Below are positions 17,605-26,689 of a stretch of DNA of 64,000 nt, piece by piece (position 1 is the stretch's first letter; every line of letters begins with the position of its first letter). Origin of the DNA: Gallionella sp. (GTDB taxonomy: Bacteria; Pseudomonadota; Gammaproteobacteria; Burkholderiales; Gallionellaceae); the NCBI GenBank assembly GCA_030645955.1, contig JAUSMR010000026.1, positions 1 to 64,000 of the forward strand, written 5' to 3'. The notes under the pieces are model-generated. The model was not told the origin of the DNA. It searched no databases and worked only from the letters and a program-made list of their open reading frames with translations. Both the position numbers and the translations under genes were made by a program.

Positions 17605-18699
17605 GAGTTAAGTGACATTTCGTGGAGGTAGTATTCTGGCTTGATGGCGTCCTGACTGGGCTTGGTGGCAATTCAAGCTTGGATTAGACAAGGTGGTAGT
17701 CTAATCCCATGAAAAAAACTCTGTTCTGTTTGCGCATTCCCCATGCAAAAGCGCGGTCGCACTGCAGCGGGTACACAACGCTGGTATTGCAGATCGTGTG
17801 TGTCGAGTACGGTACGGAAGCGTCCTGACACCAAAGAACGCCACCATCTAACGCTGCTCACTCAATGGCTCACTGGCAATCGTTCCTTGTCTGAAGTTGC
17901 CGACGACCATGGAGTCAGTCGACGGACGCTTATTCGGTGGTTTGCGCCGCTGTGGGAGCGCATCCGACAGCCCCCTGTGCTTAACCCAACTCCAAACGCC
18001 ATCTACATTCTCGACGGGGTTTACCTGTCAGGCAGAGAGAATGCCGCGCTCATCTGCCGAACCATGACGGCACAGCTCTCTTGGATGTTTGCCGAGAGAG
18101 AAACATTGGCAAGTTGGTTGACTTTTATGAAGAATCTTCCTGTCCCTGATGCTGCGGTAGTTGATGGGCAGAAAGGACTCCTGGCCGCCCTCCTTTGGCT
18201 ATGGCCGCAAACGAAGATTCAGCGGTGCCTTGTTCATATCGAGCGACTGGCAAGAATCAAGCTTACGCGACAACCAAAGACCCGTACGGGCAAGGAATTG
18301 CTCACGCTGGTACGAGGACTGTTTGGTGTGCGTACCAGAAGACAACGTAGGCGATGGCTGCGCGCCTATCGAAGCTGGGAACGTCGGCACGCCACCTTTC
18401 TCAAGGAACGAAGCTATGGGGAACCGAAGGCAGGCAAGAAACGAACATGGTGGTACACGCATCGAAACATTCGAGCCGCACGGTCACTCATCCGCAATGC
18501 GCTCCCGCATCTATTTACCTTCGTTCGTTACCCTCATGTGCCACGAACTACAAATCATGTCGAAGGCGGAGTGAACAGCCGTCTCAAGGAGCTCGTGCAT
18601 CGGCATAGAGGACTTCCGCAAGATCGAAAACAGGTGTTGGTGTCTGAGCATTTAGCACGAAACAGAAGGCAAAAACCTCCACGAAATGTCACTTAACTC
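17605..18699 (+). mobile_element. Complete insertion sequence, IS256-family-like (IS1249 group)
   Basis: The element is 1095 bp with perfect 25-bp terminal inverted repeats beginning GAGTTAAGTGACATTTCG (17605-17629 and 18675-18699). It is flanked by the 8-bp duplication GATTAAAT (17597-17604 and 18700-18707), a size usual for IS256-family elements. It encodes one transposase. Joining the flanks restores a palindromic repeat, so the empty site can be read directly. Perfect ends and duplication indicate a recent insertion. Confidence 0.93.
17743..18696 (+). CDS. Transposase, IS256 family IS1249-like
   Basis: From ATG 17743 the frame gives 317 residues with a DDE-type core: IYILDGVYL, VVDGQKGLLAALLWLWP, RCLVHIERL and the C-terminal TTNHVEGGVNSRLKELVHRHRGLP. 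A zinc finger needs residues before this ATG: CSVC encoded at 17722-17733 pairs with CRSC. The better start is ATG 17709, but it is followed by seven A residues that put it out of frame; six A would give MKKLCSVCAFPMQKRG. Either a one-base insertion or slippage on the A7 tract is implied. Confidence 0.85.
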   Translation: MQKRGRTAAGTQRWYCRSCVSSTVRKRPDTKERHHLTLLTQWLTGNRSLSEVADDHGVSRRTLIRWFAPLWERIRQPPVLNPTPNAIYILDGVYLSGRENAALICRTMTAQLSWMFAERETLASWLTFMKNLPVPDAAVVDGQKGLLAALLWLWPQTKIQRCLVHIERLARIKLTRQPKTRTGKELLTLVRGLFGVRTRRQRRRWLRAYRSWERRHATFLKERSYGEPKAGKKRTWWYTHRNIRAARSLIRNALPHLFTFVRYPHVPRTTNHVEGGVNSRLKELVHRHRGLPQDRKQVLVSEHLARNRRQKPPRNVT

Positions 18700-18707
18700 G
18701 ATTAAAT

Positions 18708-18826
18708 CGTCATTGCGAGGAGCGTAGCGACGTGGCAATCCAGACGTTCGTTTGATATCAAACAACTGGATTGCCACGCTTCGCTCGCAATGACGGATTG
18801 AGTGAATAAATCTGCGTTTCCCTAAG
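18708..18826. repeat. Palindromic repeat interrupted by the IS
   Basis: Arms CGTCATTGCGAGG...GTGGCAATCCAG and CTGGATTGCCACG...CGCAATGACGG face each other. The outer part AATCTGCGTTTCCCTAAG (18809-18826) pairs with CTAAGGAAACGCAGATT (17584-17600) on the other side of the IS. A half copy lies at about 50137-50196. Arms of this kind are common in proteobacterial intergenic regions. Confidence 0.8.
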
Positions 18827-18892
18827 ATAAATGTAGCGATTACCAAGCTGACAATTTGAAATCCGTTGCCAGTTGGTTGGCAGTAGAAATAA

Positions 18893-18923
18893 AAAAGGGG
18901 CTACGCATCGCGTAACCCCTTGA
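18893..18923 (-). terminator. Terminator, probably the original tRNA-Phe terminator
   Basis: Read on the minus strand, the hairpin AAGGGGTTACGC / GCGTAGCCCCTT is followed by a T-run. It lies directly beyond the distal attachment copy of tRNA-Phe. Before island integration it would have followed the tRNA gene. Confidence 0.7.
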
Positions 18924-18972
18924 ATTTGGTGGCCCGGGGCGGAATCGAACCACCGACACAAGGATTTTCAAT
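18924..18972 (-). other. Island attachment site, distal copy (3' half of tRNA-Phe)
   Basis: These 49 bases are identical to 36839-36887, which cover the 3' part of tRNA-Phe from the anticodon region through CCA. The tRNA 5' half is absent here, so this is not a working tRNA. It is the second copy made by site-specific integration. Confidence 0.95.
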
Positions 18973-19100
18973 ATCCCTTCCAGAGATTCCCGCCATTGCC
19001 ATGTAATTCTTAACTATTTGATTGTTGTCTAGAACAGGCCGAACTTTGCAAGGGGCGCATTCTACTACCTTCTATGGTTTTGTGTAAATTTCTAAGCTCG

Positions 19101-19119
19101 ATTACACAGGAATTACACA
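19101..19119. repeat. Subterminal direct repeat, distal end of island
   Basis: ATTACACAGGAATTACACA occurs here and again at 36774-36792, just inside each end of the island. Each copy contains ATTACACA twice at a ten-base period, and an inverted TGTGTAA lies nearby at about 19081. The layout fits arm-type binding sites for the integrase. Confidence 0.65.
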
Positions 19120-19133
19120 GGCATTTTATTGAA

Positions 19134-20894
19134 TCAGTCAGCAGACCACCGATATTCAAAGTCCTCGGCTTTCAATAAGGTAGCATCAGTCAATTTTTTC
19201 TTAATCTCTGCTCCACCGGGCATCATTGGCAGCATGCTGAAATAGTTGCGAATTGCTCCATTGATGCCTGATAAACAGCTCTTTGACTTTATCCAGTTTT
19301 GTGGGCTGAACACTCTGTTTGCAGGCTGTTGTTCATTGGCCGCAGCTTCCAGAGCCATATTTAGGCTAATGCCCGCGACCTTTACGATTTCATCCGCCAT
19401 TGCAGTTCTTGACGACACTTCGTAGGCTTTCGCCGGATTAGGTACACGTTCTGATTGATTGTTGGAGATAGAAAAACACATCGCTATCGCATACAAGTGG
19501 TGATACGGCGCATAAGCGCGCATCGCAAGAAGTGTTTCATTCAAATTGAGCGGGTTTCCCGCCACCCACGTTTTGTATACCTGGATCATCCACAAATTGA
19601 GCGCCAATACATTTTCCGGTGCATAGTCCTTATTCCTGAAAAGTGTCTCGAAGTATTTGTCGAATATTTTTGTTTCACCATATGAAAGGTTGGGTCTCTG
19701 GGAGTGCCAGGCCACAAGATTTTTTGCAAGTCCTGACAACTCGACAACTTGCTCCTTATTTCGGTCTGCGGGTGCGGTCTCCCCGCGTTTTGTGATGAAG
19801 TATCCGCTGGGGTATTTGAGTTCGTAAGCCTTTTTGATTGCCAAAACACGCTTATCGTTGCTTCTCAAGTCACGCGCTTTTACTGCGCTCTGTGAGTTCG
19901 TGTAGATTGAAATTTTATCGGCTCGATCTCTCTGTGGTATCTCGTAGAATCTGACAAGAATGAAGGCATCATCGACTTTTTTAACCGTTTCGCTGCATGA
20001 AAGTATGGTGTTTAGTGATTGGCAGCCGTTAACGACACTCAGTCCATGCAAGGAAAGCATACCGTCATTCAGCTCCATCTTGTTGCACAACGCTGTGATG
20101 CCATTGTGGAAGAAGAAAAAATCAGATCGCTTGTCACCTGTAATGGTGCTTCTGATGCCTTTGTTGACTGCATTGCTTGATCCTAGACTTTGGCGCACAT
20201 TTTTCTGGAAAAGGGTTCCGTCCTTAATACCAGGCAGTTTGATACATTCCTTCAATGGGAGTGCTGCAACAACGACTGGCGTCCCGGCAATTTCATGGAA
20301 CATGAATTTGCTTCCGACTAGGCTCAGCTTGTAATTGATGCTCGGATTATCTGACTCAGTTGCATATTCGTAACGCCGCCTAAGTTCGTCGTTATCGATT
20401 ACATGGATCGTGGCATCAAAATCGTCACTTTCGCCTAGCTTTGCCAATTCATTCTGAAAAGTTTCCAGATCATCCTGCGCGGATTCGGTCAGTTCGCCTG
20501 TAGTAATTAGCTCGAACGAAACTTCGTAGTCTTCATCCAGCGCAGCGGCGAGTTCAGACAGCTTTCTTTGTAGCTTGGTGTTGGCGACGTTCTGGAGTCG
20601 AGCCAAGTCTTTTATTTGTATCCACGAAGATAGCACCTCACGGAGTGGTTCGGCATCAACGACGCCGCCTTGAATGAACTTACCTTGAATGATACGAATC
20701 AGTGAATTGTCATCATCGATAATTATGGCATCGATCTGTTTATCTCCCGCGCCATCGGTGATGTCATCCCTTGTTTCGTTCATATCACGAAAAAGCACAT
20801 TGCGAAGATACCAAGCAACAAAGCGCTGGCCGTCATTGGAAAAGTGTTGATTGAAGTAGTCGGTTGCAATTTGCTTCTTAATCAAGCCGTACAT
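19134..20894 (-). CDS. AIPR family (abortive phage infection) protein
   Basis: The 586-residue protein has an N-terminal nuclease-like region (DKQIDAIIIDDDNSLIRIIQGKF, a PD-(D/E)xK-like D...QGK pattern at about 50-75) and the AIPR core: FFFFHNGITALCNKM, LSVVNGCQSLNTI and YTNSQSAVKARDLRSND. AIPR proteins are linked to abortive infection against phage. The nuclease reading is my inference from the motif. It stands alone at the distal end of the island, 150 bp inside the attachment site. Confidence 0.88.
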   Translation of the reverse strand: MYGLIKKQIATDYFNQHFSNDGQRFVAWYLRNVLFRDMNETRDDITDGAGDKQIDAIIIDDDNSLIRIIQGKFIQGGVVDAEPLREVLSSWIQIKDLARLQNVANTKLQRKLSELAAALDEDYEVSFELITTGELTESAQDDLETFQNELAKLGESDDFDATIHVIDNDELRRRYEYATESDNPSINYKLSLVGSKFMFHEIAGTPVVVAALPLKECIKLPGIKDGTLFQKNVRQSLGSSNAVNKGIRSTITGDKRSDFFFFHNGITALCNKMELNDGMLSLHGLSVVNGCQSLNTILSCSETVKKVDDAFILVRFYEIPQRDRADKISIYTNSQSAVKARDLRSNDKRVLAIKKAYELKYPSGYFITKRGETAPADRNKEQVVELSGLAKNLVAWHSQRPNLSYGETKIFDKYFETLFRNKDYAPENVLALNLWMIQVYKTWVAGNPLNLNETLLAMRAYAPYHHLYAIAMCFSISNNQSERVPNPAKAYEVSSRTAMADEIVKVAGISLNMALEAAANEQQPANRVFSPQNWIKSKSCLSGINGAIRNYFSMLPMMPGGAEIKKKLTDATLLKAEDFEYRWSAD

Positions 20895-22405
20895 TGAAGT
20901 ATCTCCATGTGATGGTCAGCGGTGGATGCATGAATTGTTTTTCGAGTACAGGACGCCATGTGCAAAACTCTAGCATACATGTGATTATGTAGCGCAGAGG
21001 TTGTTTCTGAATAGACTGTCCGCTCAGTCACGGCGCTTGCAATAAAACCCGCAAGCCCCGCGCCTTCGCTAGCGCAGTGGTGTCGGACAGAGCGCAGAAG
21101 GCGATGAAACTGCCCTCTGCTTTAGCACCGTTGCCAAATGTGTCCGCTCCGTTCCCGCCGCCACCTCACCACTGCGCACCTCGCGAAAAAACCTCGCCAG
21201 GTGCTTGCGGTTCGCTGTCGGCTAGAGCATGGGTAGTCTGGGAGAGCGCCGAAGGCATAAAGCCGCCATCGGCTTGCGCGCTGTAACACGCTGGTTTCCC
21301 TCCGTTGCCGCAGCCGCTTCACGCCGTCACGCTTCATGGCTTAGCCAAAGGCCGCTGCGCCATCAAGCGCTCGCCGTTCGCAGGCTGCTGGTGCAGTGGT
21401 AGTCTGGACGTGCAGCCCCCCTATCGACGTTCTGGCATGGCGTTGTCGGATGCGCCGGTTGTAGTGTGGCTGTATCCAACATAACGGCGTCTTATGCAAA
21501 GCGCACACGCCGGGCATGAAGCCGCCCGCCCATCGGGTTCGCATAAGAGGCCGTTATGTCTTGCGCCCTTCGGGTAAATGCCGCCACACAAGTCAAGGTC
21601 AGCGTCCATCTCCTTCGTCGAGGGGCAGCAAAACGGGGCTGGTGTTGCGCCGCCCCTTCGCTTTTTGCTGCATGGTCGTGCCGGTCTATGTCTTGTCTTG
21701 TTGTGGTCGCTTCGCGGCTTATGTGGGGGCGCTTTCCCGCTAACGCCCCCCATCCCCCCAGCGGCCAAGTGAAGCAAAGGCATGGCCGCACCCGCCCGCA
21801 CTGCCACCCCTTGCCTTGGGTAAACCTGCATCCCCGCGCACCGTCCACTGGCTTGCGCCCTGCATCGCCCGCTGGTTCGCGCAGAGACGGGCAAGGCGAG
21901 GCAATGCTTATTCGGTCGGCTACGCAGATTTGGTTTGTTTTTGTGAGGCGTGGTCGCTGCGCGGTATCGTTCACAGCAGAAGTGCATTTTATTTATCGCG
22001 GCAACGTCACGGTGCAGGCATGAATCAAGTGCGCCTTCACCGTCACGCCACCGCTGCCGTGTGCGGGTCGTGCGCGTCAACAAAAAATCCATGCCGGACA
22101 AAACCCCCGGCACCGGTTTTTTCATTGCCACACACCACCCTGAGAGTCAGGCTTGGTCGCTGCGCGTCCTGTCTTTTATCCCCGCCCGCCCAGCCTGTCA
22201 GGCTGCGCGGGGTCGCGCTGCGCTGCTCCTTTCCCGCTCGCCTGCCACGTTTCCCATCCGCCCCAAGGTGGCTCCCTCAATTCTTTCTGAAAGGTAAGGC
22301 TTCGGTGGCGTGTACGATCCCAGCTTCGGCGGCTTGCTGCCATCGTGGATTTTTTCGCGCATCTTTGGGTAGCATTTCACCTATTCATCTCCTGCAAGTT
22401 CATCC
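20895..22405. other. GC-rich 1.5-kb region without a confident gene; repeats and long hairpins
   Basis: No frame here looks like a normal protein, though many are open on both strands because of composition. Several units share a GCGC-GAAGGC-AT-AAG-CCGCC pattern (about 21090, 21248, 21500, 21560). A 19-base inverted repeat ACATAACGGC...TCTTATGC / GCATAAGAGGCCGTTATGT (21479-21497, 21541-21559) encloses an inner stem. CATCCGCCCCAAG..TGGCTC (22255-22281) recurs at 23041-23066. Translations such as NPMGGRLHARRVRFA resemble the Ash/Icd-like ORFs of P4-type satellites, so a degenerate immunity-type region is possible but unproven. Confidence 0.4.
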
Positions 22406-22972
22406 TCACAGCGCAGGCTGCTTGCCTGCTTGAAGCCTGGTCGCAATTCGTGCATCTACAAGTGATCGAATTTCCGCCTCGGTGATTTCCAAGTCCTGCA
22501 ATTGCTTGGCGGCATTCATGATGCGGCGCTCTGCCTTTTCATGCGCACTGCGCATTTGTCTGCCCAAGCTTGTTCCGCCAATCTCAGACCGGGGAACGGT
22601 TTCTTTAAGTGCCAGCAGGTCTATCAAACTCGGATTAGCCAAATCTTCAATGAATGTCTGGCTGACAGTGTTCCACTGGCAAATGATTTTCATGCTGCCT
22701 ACAAACAGGTGCCCGCCATCGTATGAAATTTGAACCGGATCTTGCAGTGGGGGAAACATCGCAAGGGCACGTAAAATCTCAGGGGAGAATATTGCCCTGC
22801 CATGCCATTCACCAATGGCATTCATCACCGCTGTTGCCTCGCCTGATTCAATCGAGAGAAAACCATTTTCATAGGCGAGCAATACCGAGCCAAGCTTCAA
22901 CCGTTTCCTTTGAAAGACCTTGGTGCCACGTTTGAATTCCTTGAGTGAGACTTGCAGTAAGTTGTTTAACAA
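22406..22972 (-). CDS. Hypothetical protein, last gene of the RM operon
   Basis: I do not recognise this protein. From TTG 22972, which has AGGAGG five bases upstream, it is 188 residues; an ATG at 23101 would add a low-complexity leader rich in A and G and overlap the preceding gene. The body has mixed charge (FKRGTKVFQRKRLKLGSVLLAYENGFLSIESG, SYDGGHLFVGSMKIICQWN) and a C-terminal helical part (AHEKAERRIMNAAKQLQDLEITEAEIRSLV). No membrane segment or signal peptide is seen. It follows the DUF6794 gene. Confidence 0.6.
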   Translation of the reverse strand: MLNNLLQVSLKEFKRGTKVFQRKRLKLGSVLLAYENGFLSIESGEATAVMNAIGEWHGRAIFSPEILRALAMFPPLQDPVQISYDGGHLFVGSMKIICQWNTVSQTFIEDLANPSLIDLLALKETVPRSEIGGTSLGRQMRSAHEKAERRIMNAAKQLQDLEITEAEIRSLVDARIATRLQAGKQPAL

Positions 22973-23061
22973 GTTGCCCTCCTGTTGCCTACGTTCGCTC
23001 GCCGTGTAGCTTGCTCGACCCGCACCCGCTGCCGCGCCAGCATCCGCCCCAAGTGGCTCCC

Positions 23062-23346
23062 TTAATGCACCTTGGGGATTATTGCCTGCAACCGGCTCCA
23101 CAGTGCTTCAATGATTACACCTGCGGCATCGTCAGGTTGGCTTTTGCCGGTGTTTTCCAGTAGGGCAGTATTTTGTGTCCACAGACCGAAATTGTTGCGT
23201 ATCCACGCACCGAGGCCGAAGTGCAAGTAAATCAGGTCATCCCGCGACATGGCAGCAATCTTGTCTGCCTCATCCTTCGGCAACATACCAAGCAGCACAC
23301 CGACAGCTTGATCGACAGTTACCGGCCATTGATTGTAGTCAGTCAT
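23062..23346 (-). CDS. DUF6794 domain protein
   Basis: The 94-residue acidic protein reads PVTVDQAVGVLLGMLPKDEADKIAAMSRDDLIYLHFGLGAWIRNNFGLW, then DDAAGVIIEALWSRL, the pattern of DUF6794. Its function is unknown. Its ATG overlaps the stop of the nuclease gene as ATGA, so the two are coupled. Small acidic proteins coupled to a nuclease can be inhibitors, but the nuclease here has a signal peptide and this protein does not. Confidence 0.75.
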   Translation of the reverse strand: MTDYNQWPVTVDQAVGVLLGMLPKDEADKIAAMSRDDLIYLHFGLGAWIRNNFGLWTQNTALLENTGKSQPDDAAGVIIEALWSRLQAIIPKVH

Positions 23347-23819
23347 TTTCTATGCCTCCACTCCCACGGTGGCGTTGGATCAGCGTCCACCCATAGCCCA
23401 CGTTTGGCGGCCTTGGCTTCGTTCTCAGCGTCTGCGTAGGCTTGTCTGTCAGCAGCAGACTGCGTGCGCTCGTAGGCTTTGTAATGCCACGCCATGCCTG
23501 CGCGGACTTGCTCAAGGTTCACATCCCTGCCGCCTGCCAGCACTTTGCCCAACTCCCGCCCGTAGCGGTCGCGCTTGTCGGTTTCCACAGTCACGGCTTT
23601 ATTGAAAACCATATCGCTCAGGTTTTGCTTTGAACGATTGCCGAAAGGTTGTTTTTTCTCTGGTGCATCAATTCCAGTCAAACGAATTTTGTGCTGCACC
23701 TTATCCGCATCCAACACCGTGATGGTGTCGCCATCAGCTACACCGACGACATTGCCACTGAAGTCAGCCCATGCAGAGAAAGAATAGGCCAGCGCTAGGA
23801 TAGCTAGTAGCAATTTCAC
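23343..23819 (-). CDS. Exported thermonuclease-like (SNase) protein
   Basis: The 158-residue protein starts at GTG 23819, five bases after the hsdR stop, which places a signal peptide (VKLLLAILALAYSFSAWA) at the N terminus. The SNase fold follows: VADGDTITVLDADKVQHKIRLTGIDAPEKKQPFG and the catalytic TDKRDRYGRELGKVL, with the expected R, D and E residues. Such enzymes degrade DNA and RNA outside the cytoplasm. Position right behind hsdR suggests a barrier to incoming DNA, an inference only. Confidence 0.85.
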   Translation of the reverse strand: MKLLLAILALAYSFSAWADFSGNVVGVADGDTITVLDADKVQHKIRLTGIDAPEKKQPFGNRSKQNLSDMVFNKAVTVETDKRDRYGRELGKVLAGGRDVNLEQVRAGMAWHYKAYERTQSAADRQAYADAENEAKAAKRGLWVDADPTPPWEWRHRK

Positions 23820-23823
23820 TTGA

Positions 23824-26679
23824 TTAAACACTGCCACCCATCCCCTCGACAAAGGTGTCAATGAAAGCCTGAATCTTGTCCGCGATACGTTCAAGGATAG
23901 ATTGGCGTTCCAAGATTTTCGGCTTGAAGCTCAACGCTTCGACAATTTCCTGGTCTCTTGGCATTCGGTTAGCGAAGACATAATTTTGCAGCAGCTTTTC
24001 CAGTTGCGCGGGGTTGATGTTTTCGTCGGCGCATAGCTGCTCGAAAGCGGTTTGCTTGTGCTTTGACCAATAGCTTTCAAATTCGCCAATCACATCGGCG
24101 TTGGGTTTCAGCTTGGGCAGGTTCTCTTCTATGAATTCCTCGATCAATTTGCGCTTGCTGCGAAGCTGCACTTCACCGGCAACCAGGTCAATGATTTCCT
24201 TCTGGCGCTTCTTGGCATCTTCCGGCTTGAGCTTATTCAAGCTCACCAGCAGGTTGAGGATATATGCCACATTGATTTCATCACGGTGGATCAGGCTCAA
24301 CTCAAAGTCCACATCTTCCAGCACGGATGCCTTTTCGCCCTCGCCCGGTTTCTTCACCTTGTCATGCAGGTCGAGGTATTTGCTCTTGTAGTCTTCAAAC
24401 TTTTGCGGCTCAAGCGTCAAATCGGCCTCATCAAAATCGGCAAAGGTGGTCAGGATATTCTTGATGCGCAGCAGTTCCCTGAACCGGATCACAAAGGCCA
24501 GCTCGGCCTTTTCATCCGGCAGGGCATCAACGCTCTTGACCGTGGGCGCAATTTTCAAAAGCTCGACCGTCGCCGCATTGAACTGCTTGACGTAATCCTC
24601 ATACGGCTCCAGCAGCACGGTTTCCTTAGCGTTCTTGTTCGAGAACAGGGCAATCGCTTCATCCGTGGCGGCTTTCAGGTTGCGGAAGCACACGATATTG
24701 CCCTGCGATTTCTTGTCGTTCAGGATGCGGTTGGTGCGCGAGAAGGCTTGCACCAAGCCGTGGAACTTGAGGTTCTTGTCCACGTACAGCGTATTCAGGC
24801 GCGGGCTGTCAAAGCCGGTCAGGAACATGTTCACCACCAGCAGAATATCGACCTGCCCCTGCCGCACCCGCTTGGCGATGTCCTGATAGTAGTTGTAGTA
24901 CGCCTGGTTGTCGGCGGTGCTGTATTTCGTGCCGAACATCGCGTTATAGTCGCCGATGAATTCGTCCAGCTTGTCGCGGCTGCGCGCATCTATCTTGCCG
25001 CCTTCGATGATAGGCGGTTCATCCGGGATCAGGCCATTGGTCAGCCCGTTTGCGTTCGGGTCTTCCTCGTTGGCGGCGTAGCTGAATATCGTGGCGACCT
25101 TGAGGGGATTGGCCGCGTCTTTCTGCTTGTCCTTGAACAGCTCGTAATACTTGATAAGCGTCTCAACGCTGCTGACGCAAAACATCGCGGTAAAGTCAGG
25201 CCGCTTGGTCTTCTGGGCATGGTAGGCCAGAATGTAATCGACGATCTTGCCCAGCCGCTTCGGGCTGTCCAGCAGTTCCTTGGTATCTATCGCCTCGACT
25301 TCAATATCAAGCTCGTTGAGGGTGTCCTTGCGTTTATATTTGCCCACGTACTCCACGGCAAAGCGCAGCACGTTCTCATCCTTGATGGCATCCACGATCA
25401 CATACTTGTGCAGGCACTCGCCGAACAAGCTCTTGGTGGTTTGTTTTTGAGACAGGCTGCCCGCCGCGTTATCGGCAAATATCGGCGTGCCGGTAAAGCC
25501 AAACATTTGCGCGTTCTTGAAGAACTGCTTGATATTCTGGTGCGTCTCGCCAAACTGGCTGCGGTGGCATTCGTCGAAGATGAACACAAACTTTTTGTCT
25601 TGCAGGTGGGTCACCTTGCTCAGGTAATGTTCTTTGACGATGGCATTGTTGAGCTTCTGTATCGTGGTCAAAATCAGCTTGTTGCTGTCATCGTTAAGCT
25701 GCTTGACCAGCGTGCGGGTGTTGGTGGTTTCGTCCACGCTGCCCTTGGCAAAGCCGTTAAATTCCCTTGCGGTCTGGTAGTCCAGGTCTTTCCTGTCCAC
25801 CACAAACACCACCTTATGCACCTTGGACATGCGCTGGATGATCCGGCTTGCCAGAAAAGAGGTCAGCGTCTTGCCCGAGCCGGTGGTGTGCCAGATATAG
25901 GCATTGTCATTGCTGTTCTTGACCCGATCCACCAGCTCTTCAACGGCGTAAAACTGATAAGGGCGCAACACTTTAATCACCTGCTCTTCGGTCATCACCA
26001 TGTAATGCGTAATCATCTTGGCGATATGGCAGGGCTTCAAAAACTCAGCGCTGAATTCGTGCAAATCGGACAGGCGCTTGTTGTCCCTGTCCGTCCAGAA
26101 AAAGGATTGCTTGAATGACTGTTGCTTGTTGTTGGCAAAATACTTGGTATTCACCCCGTTGCTGATGATGAACAACTGCACGTATTGAAATAGCCCGGCG
26201 CCCGCATCGTAAGAATCGTGCTGATAGCGGTTTACCTGATTGAACGCCACCTTGAGTTCAGCGCCCCGGCGCTTGAGTTCGATCTGCACCAGCGGCAGGC
26301 CATTGATAAGCAGCGTCACGTCATAGCGGTTCTTGCGCTTGCCCTCCATGGTCACTTGGCTGGTCACCTGAAACTCGTTCAGGCACCAGTCATCGCAGTT
26401 CATGAAACTGATATACGCGGTATCGTTGTTATCCCGTTTCAGCGCAAACTTGTCGCGCAGGATTTTCGCCCGCTCGAATACGCTGCCCGTATTCAGGTGG
26501 TTCAGGATGCGCTCAAACTCGGTTTGGGTGAGCGTGATGTCCTGGTTGTGGATTTCCAACTGGCGCTTGAGATTGGCGAGCATCGCCGCTTCATCGTCAA
26601 TCGCCACGATGTCATATTCCATGCCGTCGAGCTGGGCGATCAGCGCGGCTTCCAGTGCGTATTCGGATTGGGTATTCAT
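23824..26679 (-). CDS. hsdR: Type I restriction enzyme, R subunit (HsdR)
   Basis: The 951-residue motor-nuclease has the N-terminal nuclease motif LVQIELKRRGAELK, Walker A HTTGSGKTLTS, the DEAD-type FVFIFDECHRSQFG, the FGFTGTPIF motif and helicase motif VNMFLTGFDSPRLNTLYVDK. It belongs with the EcoR124-like group. I chose ATG 26679 (MNTQSEYALE), ten bases after the hsdS stop; a TTG at 26697 is the alternative. No good ribosome site precedes it, so it may depend on termination of hsdS. Confidence 0.96.
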   Translation of the reverse strand: MNTQSEYALEAALIAQLDGMEYDIVAIDDEAAMLANLKRQLEIHNQDITLTQTEFERILNHLNTGSVFERAKILRDKFALKRDNNDTAYISFMNCDDWCLNEFQVTSQVTMEGKRKNRYDVTLLINGLPLVQIELKRRGAELKVAFNQVNRYQHDSYDAGAGLFQYVQLFIISNGVNTKYFANNKQQSFKQSFFWTDRDNKRLSDLHEFSAEFLKPCHIAKMITHYMVMTEEQVIKVLRPYQFYAVEELVDRVKNSNDNAYIWHTTGSGKTLTSFLASRIIQRMSKVHKVVFVVDRKDLDYQTAREFNGFAKGSVDETTNTRTLVKQLNDDSNKLILTTIQKLNNAIVKEHYLSKVTHLQDKKFVFIFDECHRSQFGETHQNIKQFFKNAQMFGFTGTPIFADNAAGSLSQKQTTKSLFGECLHKYVIVDAIKDENVLRFAVEYVGKYKRKDTLNELDIEVEAIDTKELLDSPKRLGKIVDYILAYHAQKTKRPDFTAMFCVSSVETLIKYYELFKDKQKDAANPLKVATIFSYAANEEDPNANGLTNGLIPDEPPIIEGGKIDARSRDKLDEFIGDYNAMFGTKYSTADNQAYYNYYQDIAKRVRQGQVDILLVVNMFLTGFDSPRLNTLYVDKNLKFHGLVQAFSRTNRILNDKKSQGNIVCFRNLKAATDEAIALFSNKNAKETVLLEPYEDYVKQFNAATVELLKIAPTVKSVDALPDEKAELAFVIRFRELLRIKNILTTFADFDEADLTLEPQKFEDYKSKYLDLHDKVKKPGEGEKASVLEDVDFELSLIHRDEINVAYILNLLVSLNKLKPEDAKKRQKEIIDLVAGEVQLRSKRKLIEEFIEENLPKLKPNADVIGEFESYWSKHKQTAFEQLCADENINPAQLEKLLQNYVFANRMPRDQEIVEALSFKPKILERQSILERIADKIQAFIDTFVEGMGGSV

Positions 26680-26689
26680 GACGAGTGTG

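Noticed and set aside
18927..18972. Possible second tRNA-Phe
   Set aside because: Only the 3' part is present; the D-arm and 5' acceptor strand are missing, so it is an attachment remnant.
21479..21559. Integron attC-like site
   Set aside because: The stem ends resemble attC by size, but the RYYYAAC / GTTRRRY core boxes are not met and no integron integrase is present.
24286..26118. 610-codon plus-strand frame across hsdR
   Set aside because: Antisense shadow of hsdR; the composition is codon-bias driven and no motifs are present.
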